The notes beneath the pieces are model-generated. The model was not told where the DNA came from and made no database searches. It saw only the letters and a list, made by a program, of their open reading frames with translations. From Heterohyrax brucei (lineage: Eukaryota; Chordata; Mammalia; Hyracoidea; Procaviidae), in assembly GCA_028571685.1 (NCBI GenBank), contig CM053143.1, forward strand, positions 142,386,829 through 142,450,828: DNA of 64,000 nucleotides, given 5' to 3'. The position numbers and the translations under genes are program-made. Numbering within the stretch: the first letter of the stretch is position 1; the number at the start of each line of letters is the position of its first letter. Of the stretch, positions 11,165-22,675 are shown one piece after another.

Positions 11165-11625
11165 TAACTGCCTATCGATTTGTCATACTGTGGTGGCTGT
11201 GCATTCCTATGATGAGAGAAGATATACTACCAATATTTTAAATCCCATCAGAGTCACCCATGGAAGACAAGTTTCACAAGAACTTCCAGATTTAGACACA
11301 CTAGAAATAAAGGACTGGCAATCTACTGCTGAAAATTAGCCAATAAAAACTCATGGATCACAACAGAACATGGTCTGACTCTGCTTGCTTTAGACATATT
11401 ATCAGGAGAGAGTGTTAGAAGAGGACTTCACATTTGGTGAAGTAGAGGGCCAACAAGGGTGAAGGAGACCCTCCTAGAGATGGATGAACACAACAGCCAC
11501 AGCAGTGAACTAGAGCATACTGGGGATGGTGAGGATGAAGAAGGATCACGCTGTAATGGTTGTCTTCTATGTGAGTAAGACCACCATGAATCAGAGTCAA
11601 CTCAGGGTAGCTAACAACGCCAACC
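11165..11625 (+). mobile_element. Internally deleted RTE-derived element (5' end joined to 3' end)
   Basis: The first half (about 11,170-11,375) corresponds to the RTE 5' UTR: TTTGTCATACTGTGGTGGCT, CAGAGTCACCCATGG, AAAATTAGCCAATAAAAAC. The second half, from about 11,385 (TTAGACATATTATCAGGAGA), is the RTE 3' end finishing GAATCAGAGTCAACTC. All coding sequence is absent. Probably a non-autonomous RTE derivative. Confidence 0.65.
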
Positions 11626-11713
11626 ACAACCTTGATTTTGGTCATTTATGTCGCAAGGTACTTCTTTTGGCCAGTAGAATGTGAGATGGAAGACATTGCT
11701 TCTGTAATTAATA

Positions 11714-11757
11714 TATTGCCAAGCCAGCCAAGTGCCATTGAGTTGGATCTGACTCAG
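11714..11757 (-). mobile_element. 44-bp SINE-tail micro-insertion
   Basis: Minus-strand copy of the tail CACTTGGCTGGCTTGG preceded by the arm GAGTCAGATCC. Flanked by ATTAATA on both sides (11,707-11,713 and 11,758-11,764), a short likely target-site duplication. See finding. Confidence 0.65.
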
Positions 11758-11889
11758 ATTAATAAGTACTAAAATCTTATGGAATCTAGCTCCGGGTTAC
11801 TGATGCATCAACCCAGAATTCTTTTTTTCTCTGTTCCCACTTTCTTCATCTCTCCTGTGGGAAACGTCTCTCTTTTTTATCTCTTATCT

Positions 11890-12540
11890 TCATTTTTATG
11901 CTCTTCCCAAAACCTACTAGGAGAAATCCTACCTGCCTAAAATTGTAAGTTAGTCTAAACCATAAGAAATCTGAAGGTGGAGACAATGCCTGCATGGTTA
12001 GTTACATCTAGAATATTTAGCACGTAACTGGTACTAAAAAATTATTGTGTGATAAATGGATGAATGGAAAACAGAAATTCTCAGGTTGCACACAGAAACT
12101 TATCTTTGTTTGTTGGGACCTAATAGAAAAAATGATCTGATTTTTGTAGAAATAAAGATGTGTCATGCAATAAGCACAGGATTGTCATGTTCATAGGATC
12201 AGCAATTGTCCTTTAAGGAGATTCATAGGAGTGTACATTCCCAGATGGTAAAATTTACAACCCTCAAGCCATTATCATGGATCTCAGCCTCATCCTTACA
12301 GGTTTTGAAACTCATGTTTTTCAACATACTAAGAACAGATCCATTTTTATGGCTGGACTGACATTACTGAAAATGGCATATGAACCAGAATGCTGATTTA
12401 TTAGGGTATCGTAAGAACTATAATCACCACAGGAATTGGAATATATGCAGCCTGTAAAATGAGTGCATACCTGTAAGTCAAGCTTCATAAGAAGCCATCT
12501 CAAAATAGGAAGTTCACTTGGTAAGTTGGGACTGAAGACT
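11890..12540. other. Unannotated sequence
   Basis: AT-rich, no gene or confident repeat recognised. Confidence 0.45.
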
Positions 12541-12544
12541 TATA

Positions 12545-12715
12545 ACAGCCTAGTGATTAAGACTCAGACCTTAGGTCCTGAGTCTGCCACTGACCTGGTC
12601 TGTGATGTTGGGTGAGTTACTTGAGCTCCAAATGTCTTAATTTCCTCATGTGTAAAATGGAGATAGTAATAGTCTCTACCTATAGCAGATACTTTCTGCA
12701 ATGTGTTCATAGGCC
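12545..12715 (+). mobile_element. MIR SINE
   Basis: AGTGATTAAGACTCAGACC, GTCTGCCACTGACCTGGTCT, GGTGAGTTACTTGAGCTCC and TTCCTCATGTGTAAAATGG follow the MIR consensus in order. Mammal-wide old SINE. Confidence 0.9.
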
Positions 12716-13635
12716 ACACTATTTCACTTACTTTAAAAATAACCACCCTCTGTCCCTTTTTCCGTCTTTCCATAAATGTGGGTCTCCAGTATCTCTGTTT
12801 TTATATTGTCACCTTGCCTCACTTTCCAAAGGGAAATGGATGAGGAATGGACCCCTTACGTAGGCAAGACCAATCAGGTTTTTTTCTCCCAGGAATTTGT
12901 AGTTTAGACCAGAACATTCTTTTCAGTTTGGTCTGTTTGTTTGAATGAAGTGATGTTAAAACTGGGATTGAAGGTTGCTGTTGTTGAATAGTGATGCCTG
13001 TCTGTACATTGCCAGAGCCAGTCTCTGCTGTTCTTCAGAGACAGAGAGAGAGCAATGAAGCAGACTCATCCAGAGAAGAGACGCAGGACTGTGAGCACTA
13101 GAGAGCACCTGTCAGGTCCCTGTTCCAGGTGGTTCAAAGGTTCGACAGCTTTTTCCTTTCTTGAGACACCACTGCGTTCTCTCATAAGGCTCTCCTCCTT
13201 GCTCATTCTACTTGGCTGATTTCTGCCACTTGTCACAAAAAGAAACTCAAGTCAGTACACATAAAGCATAGATGATGACGGTATTCCTGCCACTGGATTA
13301 GACAGATTGAGTCTCTAGTTCAAGGCATCCCCCTTCTGTACGTGTAGATATCGGCAATTGCTTTCTGAGACTCTCCTGTTTCTCTACCTCCATGGCTGAC
13401 TGTTCCGACCCTGATGCATTTTCTTGTCTTTCTGGATATGATGACACATTTATTCTTTTTAGACAAGTCCTGTCAGTTTAAGAGGCATTTCTTCTTTTTA
13501 TAGTGATGTTGGATTTCTTGTCTCTGATTTGTTATGTGTTGGTTTTGCAATGCTCTCCAAGGTGACCTTTAGATCCTTTTCATATCCACTTCAGGGCAGT
13601 CTCTAAACACTGACAACAGTAAAGTTTATGCCTTC
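12716..13635. other. Unannotated sequence
   Basis: Moderate GC content with a short GA-rich run near 13,037. No domain-bearing frame and no repeat I can name. Confidence 0.4.
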
Positions 13636-14123
13636 CCCGGTGTCATGGATTAAACTGTTTTTAGCAATTTGGCTAGCCTTGATTTTGGGGTTTATGTGAT
13701 GTTCGTATATGCTATCCACCCTGCCTCTGATGTTAATGAGAGATGATGGGCAGCAGCCAGTTGTGTTGCTGAAGCAGGACTCAATCTCTAAGACTGTATT
13801 GTGCCGTTAGGCAATCTCTTGGGATCTAAAGGAGAGTGAAGGAATCAGAGAGTGGGAGGCCTCACACCAGAAAGAAGCAGTGCCCAAAGCTGAACATGGT
13901 CCTTCAGAAAGAAACTGGGGTCCCTGTAACTCAGAAGCTCCCAGTCTAGGGGAAGATTGATGACAAGGATCTTCCAGAGCCACCAGAGAAAGCCTTCCCC
14001 TGGAGCTGATGACCTGAACTTGGACTTTCAGCCTACAGAACTGTGACAGAATAAAATTTCTCTTTTTAAAGCTATCCACTCATCGTATTTCTGTTAAAGC
14101 AGCATTAGGTGACTAAGACACCT
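13636..14123 (+). mobile_element. MaLR-like LTR
   Basis: From GGTGTCATGGATTAAACTG through GGGGAAGATTGATGACAAGG and GCCTTCCCCTGGAGCTGATG to CATTAGGTGACTAAGACAC. Solitary. Confidence 0.8.
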
Positions 14124-14455
14124 GGCTTGCCTGTTTGTGGGTATGGAATAAGCTAAGGATTTTAACTACTTTATTGTCTGCCTTCTTCCCCCCTTCAAAT
14201 TTATCCACAGGTTTCTTAGGACAACTCATAGAGGATCCAGGTTTCTCTCTCCTCCAGGTGCTCGAAAAGAGCGTCCAGTTAAACACTGGTTGTAATTTAA
14301 CCTGGTTAAATTCACCACAGTTAAATACTTCTGTTCATATTTTTCATTAATTTTCTGGAACTCGACTCTTCTGAGACATTTCTCCGATACAGACAAGAGC
14401 AATGAGGGAATCTGGAGAATACTAGATCGAGAGATAGATACATAGAGTGAGTCAT

Positions 14456-14942
14456 AGAGTGAATTGTGCTCTCTGAAAATATCTGTCAGCTTGGCTGGGT
14501 CACAATTCCCAGTATTGTGTGATAGTCTACTATTCTGTCATCTGAGCTGATTTTCCTATGTGTTATAAACCACCTTCTGTAATGTTAATGAGGCAGTTAT
14601 GTTAATGAGGAAATAGTCTAAAAGATTAGGTTGTGTCTTAAGTCAATCTCTTTTGATATATAACAGAGAGAAGCAGCAAAGAGACAGGGGAAATTCTTAC
14701 CTCCAGGGTATGAATGTCTTTTGGATGCAGGATCCCAGTGCTGAGAAGCTCCTTACCTAGCAACCATTGATAACAAGGACCTGCACCCAGAGCTGACAGA
14801 GAGAGTCTTCCCCTGGAGCTGACATCCAGACGTCACACTTCTGGCCTCCCTGGGCTGTGAGAAAATAATTTTTTTCTTTTCTTTTTTAAGCCATATGATC
14901 ATGCTATATGTGTTCTAGCAGCACTGGATGAGTCAGACAGAC
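14456..14942 (+). mobile_element. MaLR-like LTR
   Basis: Second solitary LTR only about 330 bp downstream of the previous one, same strand. Contains TTAAGTCAATCTCTTTTGAT, GAGAGTCTTCCCCTGGAGC and AGAAAATAATTTTTTTC. The DNA between the two does not look like an internal retroviral region. Confidence 0.8.
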
Positions 14943-14949
14943 AGATAGC

Positions 14950-15335
14950 TGCTGTCATGTTGGCTCTGACTTACGGTGACCCTGTGTACTACTTAGAAAA
15001 ACATTGCTCAGTATTGTCACAATTGCCAGCATGTTTGAATGCGTTGTAGCTACTTCGCTGCTCCATCTCCCCATGCCTCATTAGCCCTCCACTTCATCAA
15101 ACTTGATGGGCTTCTCCATGGATGATGTGTCCAAAGCAAGCAAATCAGCCATGGTTCCATTGGGAGCCATAGGGTTTTCATTGGCTGATTTTGCAAACAA
15201 ATCAGCATATATTTCTTCCTAGTCTAGAAGCTCTGCTGAGACCTTTCCATCACAGGTGATCCCTACCACTTCCTATCTCAAATAACTGATGGTTTGGCTT
15301 CCAACATCCCAGCAGCACACAAACCTCTGTAGTAA
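14950..15335 (-). mobile_element. Internally deleted RTE-derived element
   Basis: Plus-strand reading starts with the complement of the RTE 3' end (TGACTTACGGTGACCCTGTG) and continues into the complement of the RTE 5' region (GATTTTGC, CTTCCTAGTCTAGAAGCTC, CACAGGTGATCCC). Same 5'-to-3' fusion architecture as 11,165-11,625, but minus. Confidence 0.55.
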
Positions 15336-15339
15336 AAGA

Positions 15340-17348
15340 AATTGACAGGTGAGTGGCAAATAGAAAATAGATTAAATTCACATAAGACTGCAAGATGGTG
15401 CTGGGAAAATTGAGTGGGAATTGTAATGAGAATACTATTAAAAAATAATAATAACAAAATAAAACCCAGATTCTCTGAGGTTGACAGAAATGGAGATTGA
15501 CAATAGAGAGAGCTTAACTTGAAGATCAGATGCTTTCTTCCTTGCAGTCACTCAGCAGCAACACTGCCTCGGGTAGGAGGGCGAGGAAGAACCCCGCTCT
15601 CCCCTGAACACTGCCTGGGAAGGCTGGGCACTGCCACCAATCTTACTGCTTTAGCTGCAAGTTATTCACTCACAAGTTCTCCAACGTGAAGGACACTTTT
15701 GATGTCAGTACCATTTTGGAGGCTAGAACAAATTGTTTTCTTACTTGCCTGAAAATTACCAGACTGACATAGTACAGGCTAAAAATGTTCACATAGCAGG
15801 ACTTCTAGAAATAGATCCCAAATACTAAATGGTGTTGAGTGGGAATTCACAACAGCTATCAGATATCTGCATATGGTTTGTGAAACTTGTCTTATGGAAA
15901 ATGTGAATTGCTAACTTACTGGGAGGTAGAAACCTGAGAATTTCCCTGAGGTAAAAAATTTCTCACAGATAAATAATTGCTTCACTAATTCAGGGAAAGA
16001 GCAAGTTCTTTAAAGGCAAAGTGTTTCTTTGAAGGACAATTTAGAACATTATTCAGTTACTATGGAAATTTTTCTGATGTTAAAAGGGATAGTTTGCTGA
16101 AAGATAATTTTCTATTCTTGGTTGGTTGCTAACAATATTTACTATACTGGTACTTTATTATATATAGTAGATAAACAATTCTTGATGAAAAAATTGCAAC
16201 TCCATTGCATATGTTCTAGTACTTGAACTGGAGGCTCTGCTTCTCTATTATTATGAATGTGGCTACTATGTTTCTAAACTACTTGTCTTTCATGTATGAG
16301 CATTATACATATGTGTTTCAGTATCAGTTATCAAAACACTGAAATTCAGGCCAGATTTGTATTCGGAGAAAAGTAGCAAAACAGTAAGGCTGTAACTTGG
16401 TAGTTTATTCAAGCAAACACTAGTCAGCAGTCGACTCTATTACTAAAAATATTAAGATAATTGTAGCAAAGCTCTTTTAAGAGTTATCTACATGTTTGGC
16501 TGAATTATCTATTTTACTTTGTTATTGATGATTTGACAGAATGATTTATTCATTTTTCTTTACAGTATTATTCCAGTTGGTTAGCAGAATTGCCATATAG
16601 GTGTATCTTGTGGGGTTTTTGAAGTATCTAGGAACTACCTGGAAAACGTGGGGCAAGTAAAGCTTCATTTAGTAGCTAGACTTTGGATAAGATAACGGTC
16701 TAGAGCTTGAGCCTAGGTTGTTGCCCAACTTTTTAAAAATTTCTATCTCTTTATTCTTATTTGAGGAGTTCACTTGAGGAATACCCTCTATTCATTCAAA
16801 ACAAACAAACAAACAAAAGACAACAACAAACCAGCTCGTGCTCCCAGCTATTGCAAACCTGCTCCCCATGGCTTCAAAAAGGAAGCGGGTTTGGTATTAA
16901 CTAAGATTTAACAGTCGAAAAATACAGGCTTATCTGAAATCCATAACGAAATCCAAAATGTTGCTCATTAGAGATTTTCCTAAACTTTTGGCAAAAGAGA
17001 TTTTCCTAAACTTTTGGCAAAAGCAGTTAAACTTCCCCAACAGAATGATGGGGTGACTAGTAAGAATGAACCCTGCTGGAGACAACTAAGAACGAGATCA
17101 TTTTGTTTCCTGCCTACTGGCAAAAAATGATATCATTGCAATAAATTAATAAAAATGAAGATTATCTTTATGGCTGGCATTAGAATTCTCCTTAGGAAGA
17201 ATGTTACAACTGCCTTTGATTTGCAAAAATGCCTCCACAAGTGATTGGCATCCTGAAGGGCTTTTTGTTTTTGTTTTTTAAAATATTTTACTGCTTGAGG
17301 ATCCAGAGATTTTTAAGTCTCAACTGATGACAAGCTTTAGAGAGGAAG
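15340..17348. other. Unannotated AT-rich sequence
   Basis: No gene recognised. Contains a (CAAA)n run at about 16,798-16,818 and a perfect 26-bp tandem duplication at 16,971-17,022. Confidence 0.5.
16971..17022 (+). repeat. Perfect 26-bp tandem duplication
   Basis: Two identical 26-bp copies beginning GAGATTTTCCTAAACTTTTG at 16,971 and 16,997, back to back with no mismatch. Recent replication-slippage type event. Confidence 0.95.
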
Positions 17349-18235
17349 TTAAAACTGCTTACTTTGGTATGAGGAGAAAGATTCTTGGCTACTCAAAGGA
17401 GGGTGAGAAGAAAATACATGAGAGGACAGGGCATGCTGAGGAGGTGAGCACACTTGCCTGTCAAAGCAGAGGGCCCTGAGAAACCCTTGGTGGTAGATGG
17501 CAGAACAGTGAGCTGGAGAAGACAGTAAATAAAAAATACTTTCAGCTGTTTGCGAGGCTGGGCCTGATGTGACAGCTTCCTGGCCTCGCAGCTCTGAAGT
17601 CTGCCCAGTCCCCCCCTTTCCTAGGTTGGCTTGTTTGTTTTCTACATCTTGAAAGAGCCTCAGGGAGAAAGCATGAGTATGCAGTAAAGGTAAACGCAGA
17701 ACCTCCATCTTCCACCCCTCTCCTGGGAACCCACAAAAAACTTCAGGAAGCGCTTTGGATTTGCATAAGGTGTTCAGGCCAGTTTTCTAAATCGTAATGG
17801 GCCAGGTGTCTCCAGCTGGCAACTGAGTTTTAAGAGAGAAAGCACGTTTGTTTCCTCAGTGCGGTAAAGTACAGGAAGCCCAGTCAAATTTGAACTTTGG
17901 GAAAACAATGAATACTTTTTTAAAGTTGTAAGTAGGTCGTACATAGCCCACTGTATATATTGTCATAGCATGGGGTACTCTCATAGGGCTTCCGCAGTGA
18001 ACCCAGGCAGCTGTCTCATTGAATCTGGGCCTCACTCCCAGCCGACAATATCATTTCTTAGAAAAGAGGCTAATGTCTGAGCCGAGGCTGTGGTGCCACA
18101 GAGCCCGCCTACTTCGTTTCTTTTTGCTCCCTCTTTCCTCCTTACTCTTACTGAGCTTTTATCTGTCATTACTTGCCACACTCTGTAAACCAGAGGAAAC
18201 AGGGGCTGCAGTGAAGGAAGACATTGAGAGGCAAC
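17349..18235. other. Unannotated, somewhat GC-richer sequence
   Basis: Contains open frames of up to 119 codons on the minus strand, but without a domain, a conserved motif or splice context. It could contain a non-coding conserved element; I cannot tell from the sequence alone. Confidence 0.35.
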
Positions 18236-18330
18236 AGGTAGCTAAAGTTTCCTCATCTCTAAAGAGGGATAATAGTACTACCTCTGGGATTGTTACAAAA
18301 ATTAAATGAGTTAATATACCTATACCTCAC
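18236..18330 (+). mobile_element. MIR SINE 3' part
   Basis: TTTCCTCATCTCTAAAGAGG, GGATAATAGTACTACCTC and AAATTAAATGAGTTAATA match the MIR 3' half. Confidence 0.85.
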
Positions 18331-18499
18331 TGAACAACTATCTCATTATCCATCATTTCACATTTATAACAATAGTAAAAAACCTTCTATCTGGCTGCTT
18401 TATGCATTAACAAACTAGGTCTGGCAGTAACAAATGACGAGGTGAGGGGGAAGAGTAATGCTGGCTTAGATGGTTAAGGTTATGTGTCTGGAAGTCCCC

Positions 18500-18620
18500 C
18501 TTCAATCTCTCTACCATAGGTGATGCTGCTGGTATGTGAAATACCAGGGGCATAGTTTCCAGCATCGGAGCAACATGCAAGACACCGCAGTATGGCAAAC
18601 TAACAGTTGGTGGATAGTCT
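18500..18620 (-). mobile_element. RTE 5'-UTR fragment
   Basis: GTTTCCAGCATCGGAGCAAC and CGCAGTATGGCAAACTAACA correspond, in reverse, to the start of the RTE element at 38,085-44,095. Confidence 0.55.
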
Positions 18621-18649
18621 GATGCTGTAGTTTTCTACTGTAGCTAATG

Positions 18650-18846
18650 TAGGAGCCTTGATGGGACAGTGGTTTAAGTGCTTGACTGCTAACGGAAAGG
18701 CTGGTTACTGGAACCCACCAGCCACTCAATGAGATGATGTGATAGCCTGTTTTTGTAAAAATTATAATCTTGGAAACCTCATGGAGCAATTCTACCCTGT
18801 CCTTTAGGGTCACTAACAGTTGGAATTGACTAGATGGCAATAGTTT
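18650..18846 (+). mobile_element. AfroSINE-type SINE, long variant
   Basis: Head AGGAGCCTTGATGGGACAGT. Carries the extra middle block TGTAAAAATTATAATCTTGG found in one subfamily. Confidence 0.85.
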
Positions 18847-19022
18847 AGGAGCCCTGATGGCACAGTGGTTAAAGCTCTTGGCTGCTAATCATAAGGTTAG
18901 TAGTTTGAACTGGCCAGCCACTTTGCAGAAGAAAGATGTAGCTGTCTGCTTCTGTAAAGATTACAACCTTGAAAACACTGTTGGGCAGTTCTACCAGAAT
19001 AGACTCAACAGTGATGCGGGGT
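18847..19022 (+). mobile_element. AfroSINE-type SINE, long variant
   Basis: Directly abuts the preceding SINE in the same orientation. Head AGGAGCCCTGATGGCACAGT, middle block CTGCTTCTGTAAAGATTACA. Confidence 0.9.
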
Positions 19023-19032
19023 AGAGGATGCC

Positions 19033-19375
19033 TTTTTAGAGTGGTGGTAGTTCACTGGTAGAATTCACATATTCCGTGTGGGAGACTGAGATCCAGTTCC
19101 CAGCCAAAGTACTTCGTGCACAGCTACTACCAATCTGTCAGTGGAGGTTGATGTGTGTTGCCTTGATGCTGAATACATTTCAGTGGAGCTTCCTAACTAA
19201 GATGTACAAGGAAGAAAGGCCTGGTAATCTACTTCCCAAAATCAGCCGACGAAAACCCTGTGGATCACAATGGAATGAGCTGTGTTTGATCACGGGAATG
19301 ACTCAGAACCAGACAGCATTTTGTTTGACTGTTTATGAGGTAGCCATGAATCAGGATAACTTGACAACTAAAAAA
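19033..19375 (+). mobile_element. Composite SINE: tRNA-Gly-like head on an RTE body
   Basis: The head GGTAGTTCACTGGTAGAATT matches the A-box half of tRNA-Gly(GCC), and GATCCAGTTCCCAGCC matches its B box. The body is RTE 5' sequence (CAGTGGAGCTTCCTAACTAA) followed by an RTE-like tail (GCCATGAATCAGGATAACTT). A second, minus copy lies at 37,145-37,500. Not a functional tRNA. Confidence 0.65.
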
Positions 19376-19385
19376 CAAACAAAAA

Positions 19386-19548
19386 AACAACTACCTTCGA
19401 GTTGATTCCAATTTGTAGCGACACTGAAGGTCAGAGTAGAACTGCTCCATAGAGTTTCCAAGGAATGTCTGGTAGATTTGAACTGCTGACCTTTTGGTTA
19501 GCAAACGTAGTACTTAATCATTATGTCACCAAAGTTTCCAACTTGATC
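19386..19548 (-). mobile_element. AfroSINE-type SINE
   Basis: Minus copy: CGAGTTGATTCCAATTTG at the tail end, TTTGAACTGCTGACCTTTTG (B box, reverse), head at TATGTCACCAAAGTTTCC. Confidence 0.9.
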
Positions 19549-19574
19549 ACAGCTAGCAAAACCAACAGGCCCTC

Positions 19575-19850
19575 AATACTTGAACTTTTACTGGTTCCTC
19601 CCACTTAGCTCTTGCCATCTTGTGGACTATCTATTTTCTGGGAAAGTATTGTGTGTACTGTGTCTTCTGCTTGAAGTATTTTTCTCCTCTTTCTTCTCCA
19701 TGTTAGTTCAGACTCACTTTTTCAGTCTTTGTCTAAGAAACACTCTCTGACCTCCTAGTGTAGATTACAACTTATAGTGCACAGTGCCCTATACTTTTCT
19801 TTCATAGACATTTATCACAGTTTCTAATGATACATTTCAGTGATTATCGC
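19575..19850 (+). mobile_element. Probable L2 LINE 3' end
   Basis: TTGAAGTATTTTTCTCCTC, GTCTAAGAAACACTCTCTGA and ATAGACATTTATCACAGTTT follow the order of the L2 3' consensus. Diverged. Confidence 0.55.
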
Positions 19851-20104
19851 AACATACAGCTTTTTTATGCAAAAATACATCTGCAATACTTTTGCCCTCT
19901 TGCTATTTCTGTGGGCTATGCTGTGTGTTACATGTGTGGGTGTATTATTTACTTGGGTGCATTATATAGAAGAAATACAGTAAACTGCATGAAAACAGGG
20001 GCTATATCTGTCTTCCTAGCCATTGTAGGCTCCAGGTCTATCATAGGCATAATGCATGCTGAGCACTCAACCAAAAAACAAACAAACAAAAAAAAGAATG
20101 AGAC

Positions 20105-20430
20105 TTTTGTTAGGCCTGAGATCAACACAATGGCCCGGAGCCAAATCTGGCCTACCACTTGTTTTTGTATGCCCTGCCACCTAAGAATGGATTTTCACAT
20201 TTTTTAGTAGTTGAAAATAAGAAGACCATTCTCTGACATGTGGAGATGAAATGAAGTTCGATTTCAGTGTTCACAAATAAAGTTTTATTGGTGCATAGCT
20301 ATGACTCATTGATTTATGTATTGTCTATGTCAGCTTTTGTACCACAGTGGCAAAGTTGAGTAGTTGAGTCAGAGACCATATGGCCAGCAAAGCCAAAAAT
20401 ATTTACTATCTGGCTGTTGGCAGAGAAAAA
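20105..20430 (+). mobile_element. Old hAT-type DNA transposon remnant
   Basis: AGCCAAATCTGGCCTACCAC, AATAAAGTTTTATTGGTGCA, TTTATGTATTGTCTATGTC and AATATTTACTATCTGGCTG form the familiar core of a common mammalian non-autonomous DNA transposon (hAT/MER class). I am not certain of the family name. Confidence 0.6.
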
Positions 20431-21956
20431 ATACCAACTCCTGTGTTAGACAATAGTCACTCTGGGCTCTGGACAGTTTGTATTCAAAAGCACCTCCAGG
20501 TGGCTTTTTCCAGTTGTCAACAGTTTGCTTCTGTTGCTGAAACAAGCGATCCATTTATTTTGCTTACTTGGTAGGATTGATTAAAGACAGTTTCCTTTGT
20601 CCTTTGTTTATCTGCTTCTCTACCAACAGACAGAAGCCCCCCAAAGCTCATCAGTCATACGGTGTATTCCTTTGCCAGCAGTATGATCATGTAACTGTTC
20701 CTTCCTCTACCCCCTCATCTGAAGATTTCCCAGTTCTTTGGAAAAGTTATGAATTCCTTTTCCCAAACAAAATAATGAGCTGGTAGGTGGTAGCAATACA
20801 TTTAAATGAAATGCCTACATTTCCTACCTTCTTTCCTTTAACACATAAAATAAGATTGGATTAGAAACTGCTTTCTGTCTTCTTTTAAAGGGACCATGTT
20901 TTTTCAGTGACAAATTCACACCGGAACAACACTTTAAAAGCATACATTAAAATGTAACAAAGTTGTAAGGTGTTTTCAAAGTGATTTCACTGTAGTACTA
21001 GCAATCCATCACAACAGAAACCATCAAAGTCTTTATTGCTAAAACTGTTTATTGTTTAAAAAACAAACAAACAAACAAAACTCACCTGAAGAGTGAGCAC
21101 TGTGTAGGGTCTTCACCACTGAATTCAAATACTTTTAATTAATGATACATACAAGGAGAATTATACCAAATAGAAATGTCTTTTTAAAATGTAATTCCAT
21201 TTACTTTTGAAAAGCTATTTGTGAATGTAAATATTTGAACTTGAATAATATTATAAACCTTCCCGGAGGGAGTTTCATATGTAAATAATTCACTTACAAA
21301 GTCAATATCCAAACATTTACTTATTTCTTCTTTAAATTCACATTTTCACACTTTTATAAGAAGTCCCCTAGTAATGGTAAAAAATAGTATAATACTAATA
21401 TAAGTAAGATACTTTAGACAAAAGTTATAATCTTTTAAAAGTATCTCACGTAATAGTAATAGTATTAAAACATGAAGTTCATAAATAATCTAAAGTAATA
21501 GCAGAAAATGTGATAAGACAAAATAAATACAGTATTTCATTAAAGGAAGATGATCTCATGTATATATATAAATCATGTGTCCTTGATACAGCAATTAATT
21601 ATTTGACTCAATTAAGAAGCTAGTATTTCTAGGTTTTTCTGATTTCCACAATAAAATGCTAGTCCTCATGAACCATTCTGTTATAGACTTATACCCAATT
21701 GGTTTCAACTATTAGAAAAAGCACTTTGAATTTTTGTAACATGAGTATTTCTCCATTGTACTTTAATATGGTTCATGTGATCATTGCCATAAGTCAGTGA
21801 CACATGGTAGACTCTATGGCATTCATTGATAGTTACCAGTACTTACCCTAAAGTCTCACAGGCTTATGAAACACATGTGGTATATGGATGGGAGAAGAAA
21901 AAGAGTCCTTAACATTTCAATTTTTTGGCTAACTGACAAACAATGAAGAATATTAA
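20431..21956. other. Unannotated AT-rich sequence
   Basis: No gene recognised. Contains a (CAAA)n run near 21,062-21,078 and long AT-rich tracts. No domain-bearing frame. Confidence 0.45.
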
Positions 21957-22490
21957 AAAAAATTTTTTTTATTGTGATTAAGTGAAAGTTTACAATTCAA
22001 GTCAATTTACCATATAAAACCCCAAGTACCCACTTTTCTGCAACCCTGTCTGCTCTTCTCACCCTGTGACAGCATACTCTTCTTTCCCCTTTACTTCCAG
22101 TCCTCTCAACCAACACTTGTTCCCTCCTCTCCATCCTCTCCTCTGTCCTCTAAAGAGAAACCAGTTTGACAGCCTCATATATATATTAAAGCATAAAGTA
22201 CACACACCACCTGCATCACTCTGTGTCCCTGACTCCAGTCCGTTCTTTGTCTGCAGTGTTAGCTTCCATACCGGTTTCAGCTCTGGGCTAGCAGCTGTGT
22301 TCTCAGGGAACACTCTAGGTTGTTGGACCCTTAAGTCTGGTCTTCTAATAAGAGTTCTGGATCTGCACACCCCTTTCCCTCATGCTACATCAGGGACTCT
22401 ACAGTGGGTTCCCTGCCAGGGCTGTCTTTGGTGGTGGCCAGGCACTATCCAGTTCTTCTACTCTCCTGCTGATGTAGTCTCATAATAGGG
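21957..22490 (-). mobile_element. L1 3' end (afrotherian-type 3' UTR)
   Basis: Starts with a T-run (a poly(A) tail in reverse), then GTGAAAGTTTACAATTCAAG and onward through TGGCCAGGCACTATCCAGTT. The same layout occurs at 44,682-45,440. 5'-truncated copy containing only 3' UTR. Confidence 0.65.
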
Positions 22491-22675
22491 AATATTTAAG
22501 GATAGAACTGTGATTTTTTTTAAAAAGTAGTATAATTCCCCAAAGGACTGTACTGTGTGAGGTGTGGCAGATGCAGGAAGGAATTCAAGAGGCGCTCTGC
22601 AAGGGCTAGAGAAATAATAAGAGTTTCTTTACGTATTCTGGCAGGAAGCCAGCAGGATAATTAGTAATGGTACTG

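Noticed and set aside
13636..14942. Two same-strand LTRs as a complete endogenous retrovirus
   Set aside because: The roughly 330 bp between them has no retroviral coding similarity. Two solitary LTRs are more likely.
17349..17736. 119- and 64-codon minus frames
   Set aside because: Overlapping frames without domain, splice sites or codon signal.
19037..19110. Possible functional tRNA-Gly gene
   Set aside because: A and B boxes match only partly, the acceptor stem cannot pair, and it is fused to an RTE body with a second copy elsewhere. It is a SINE head.
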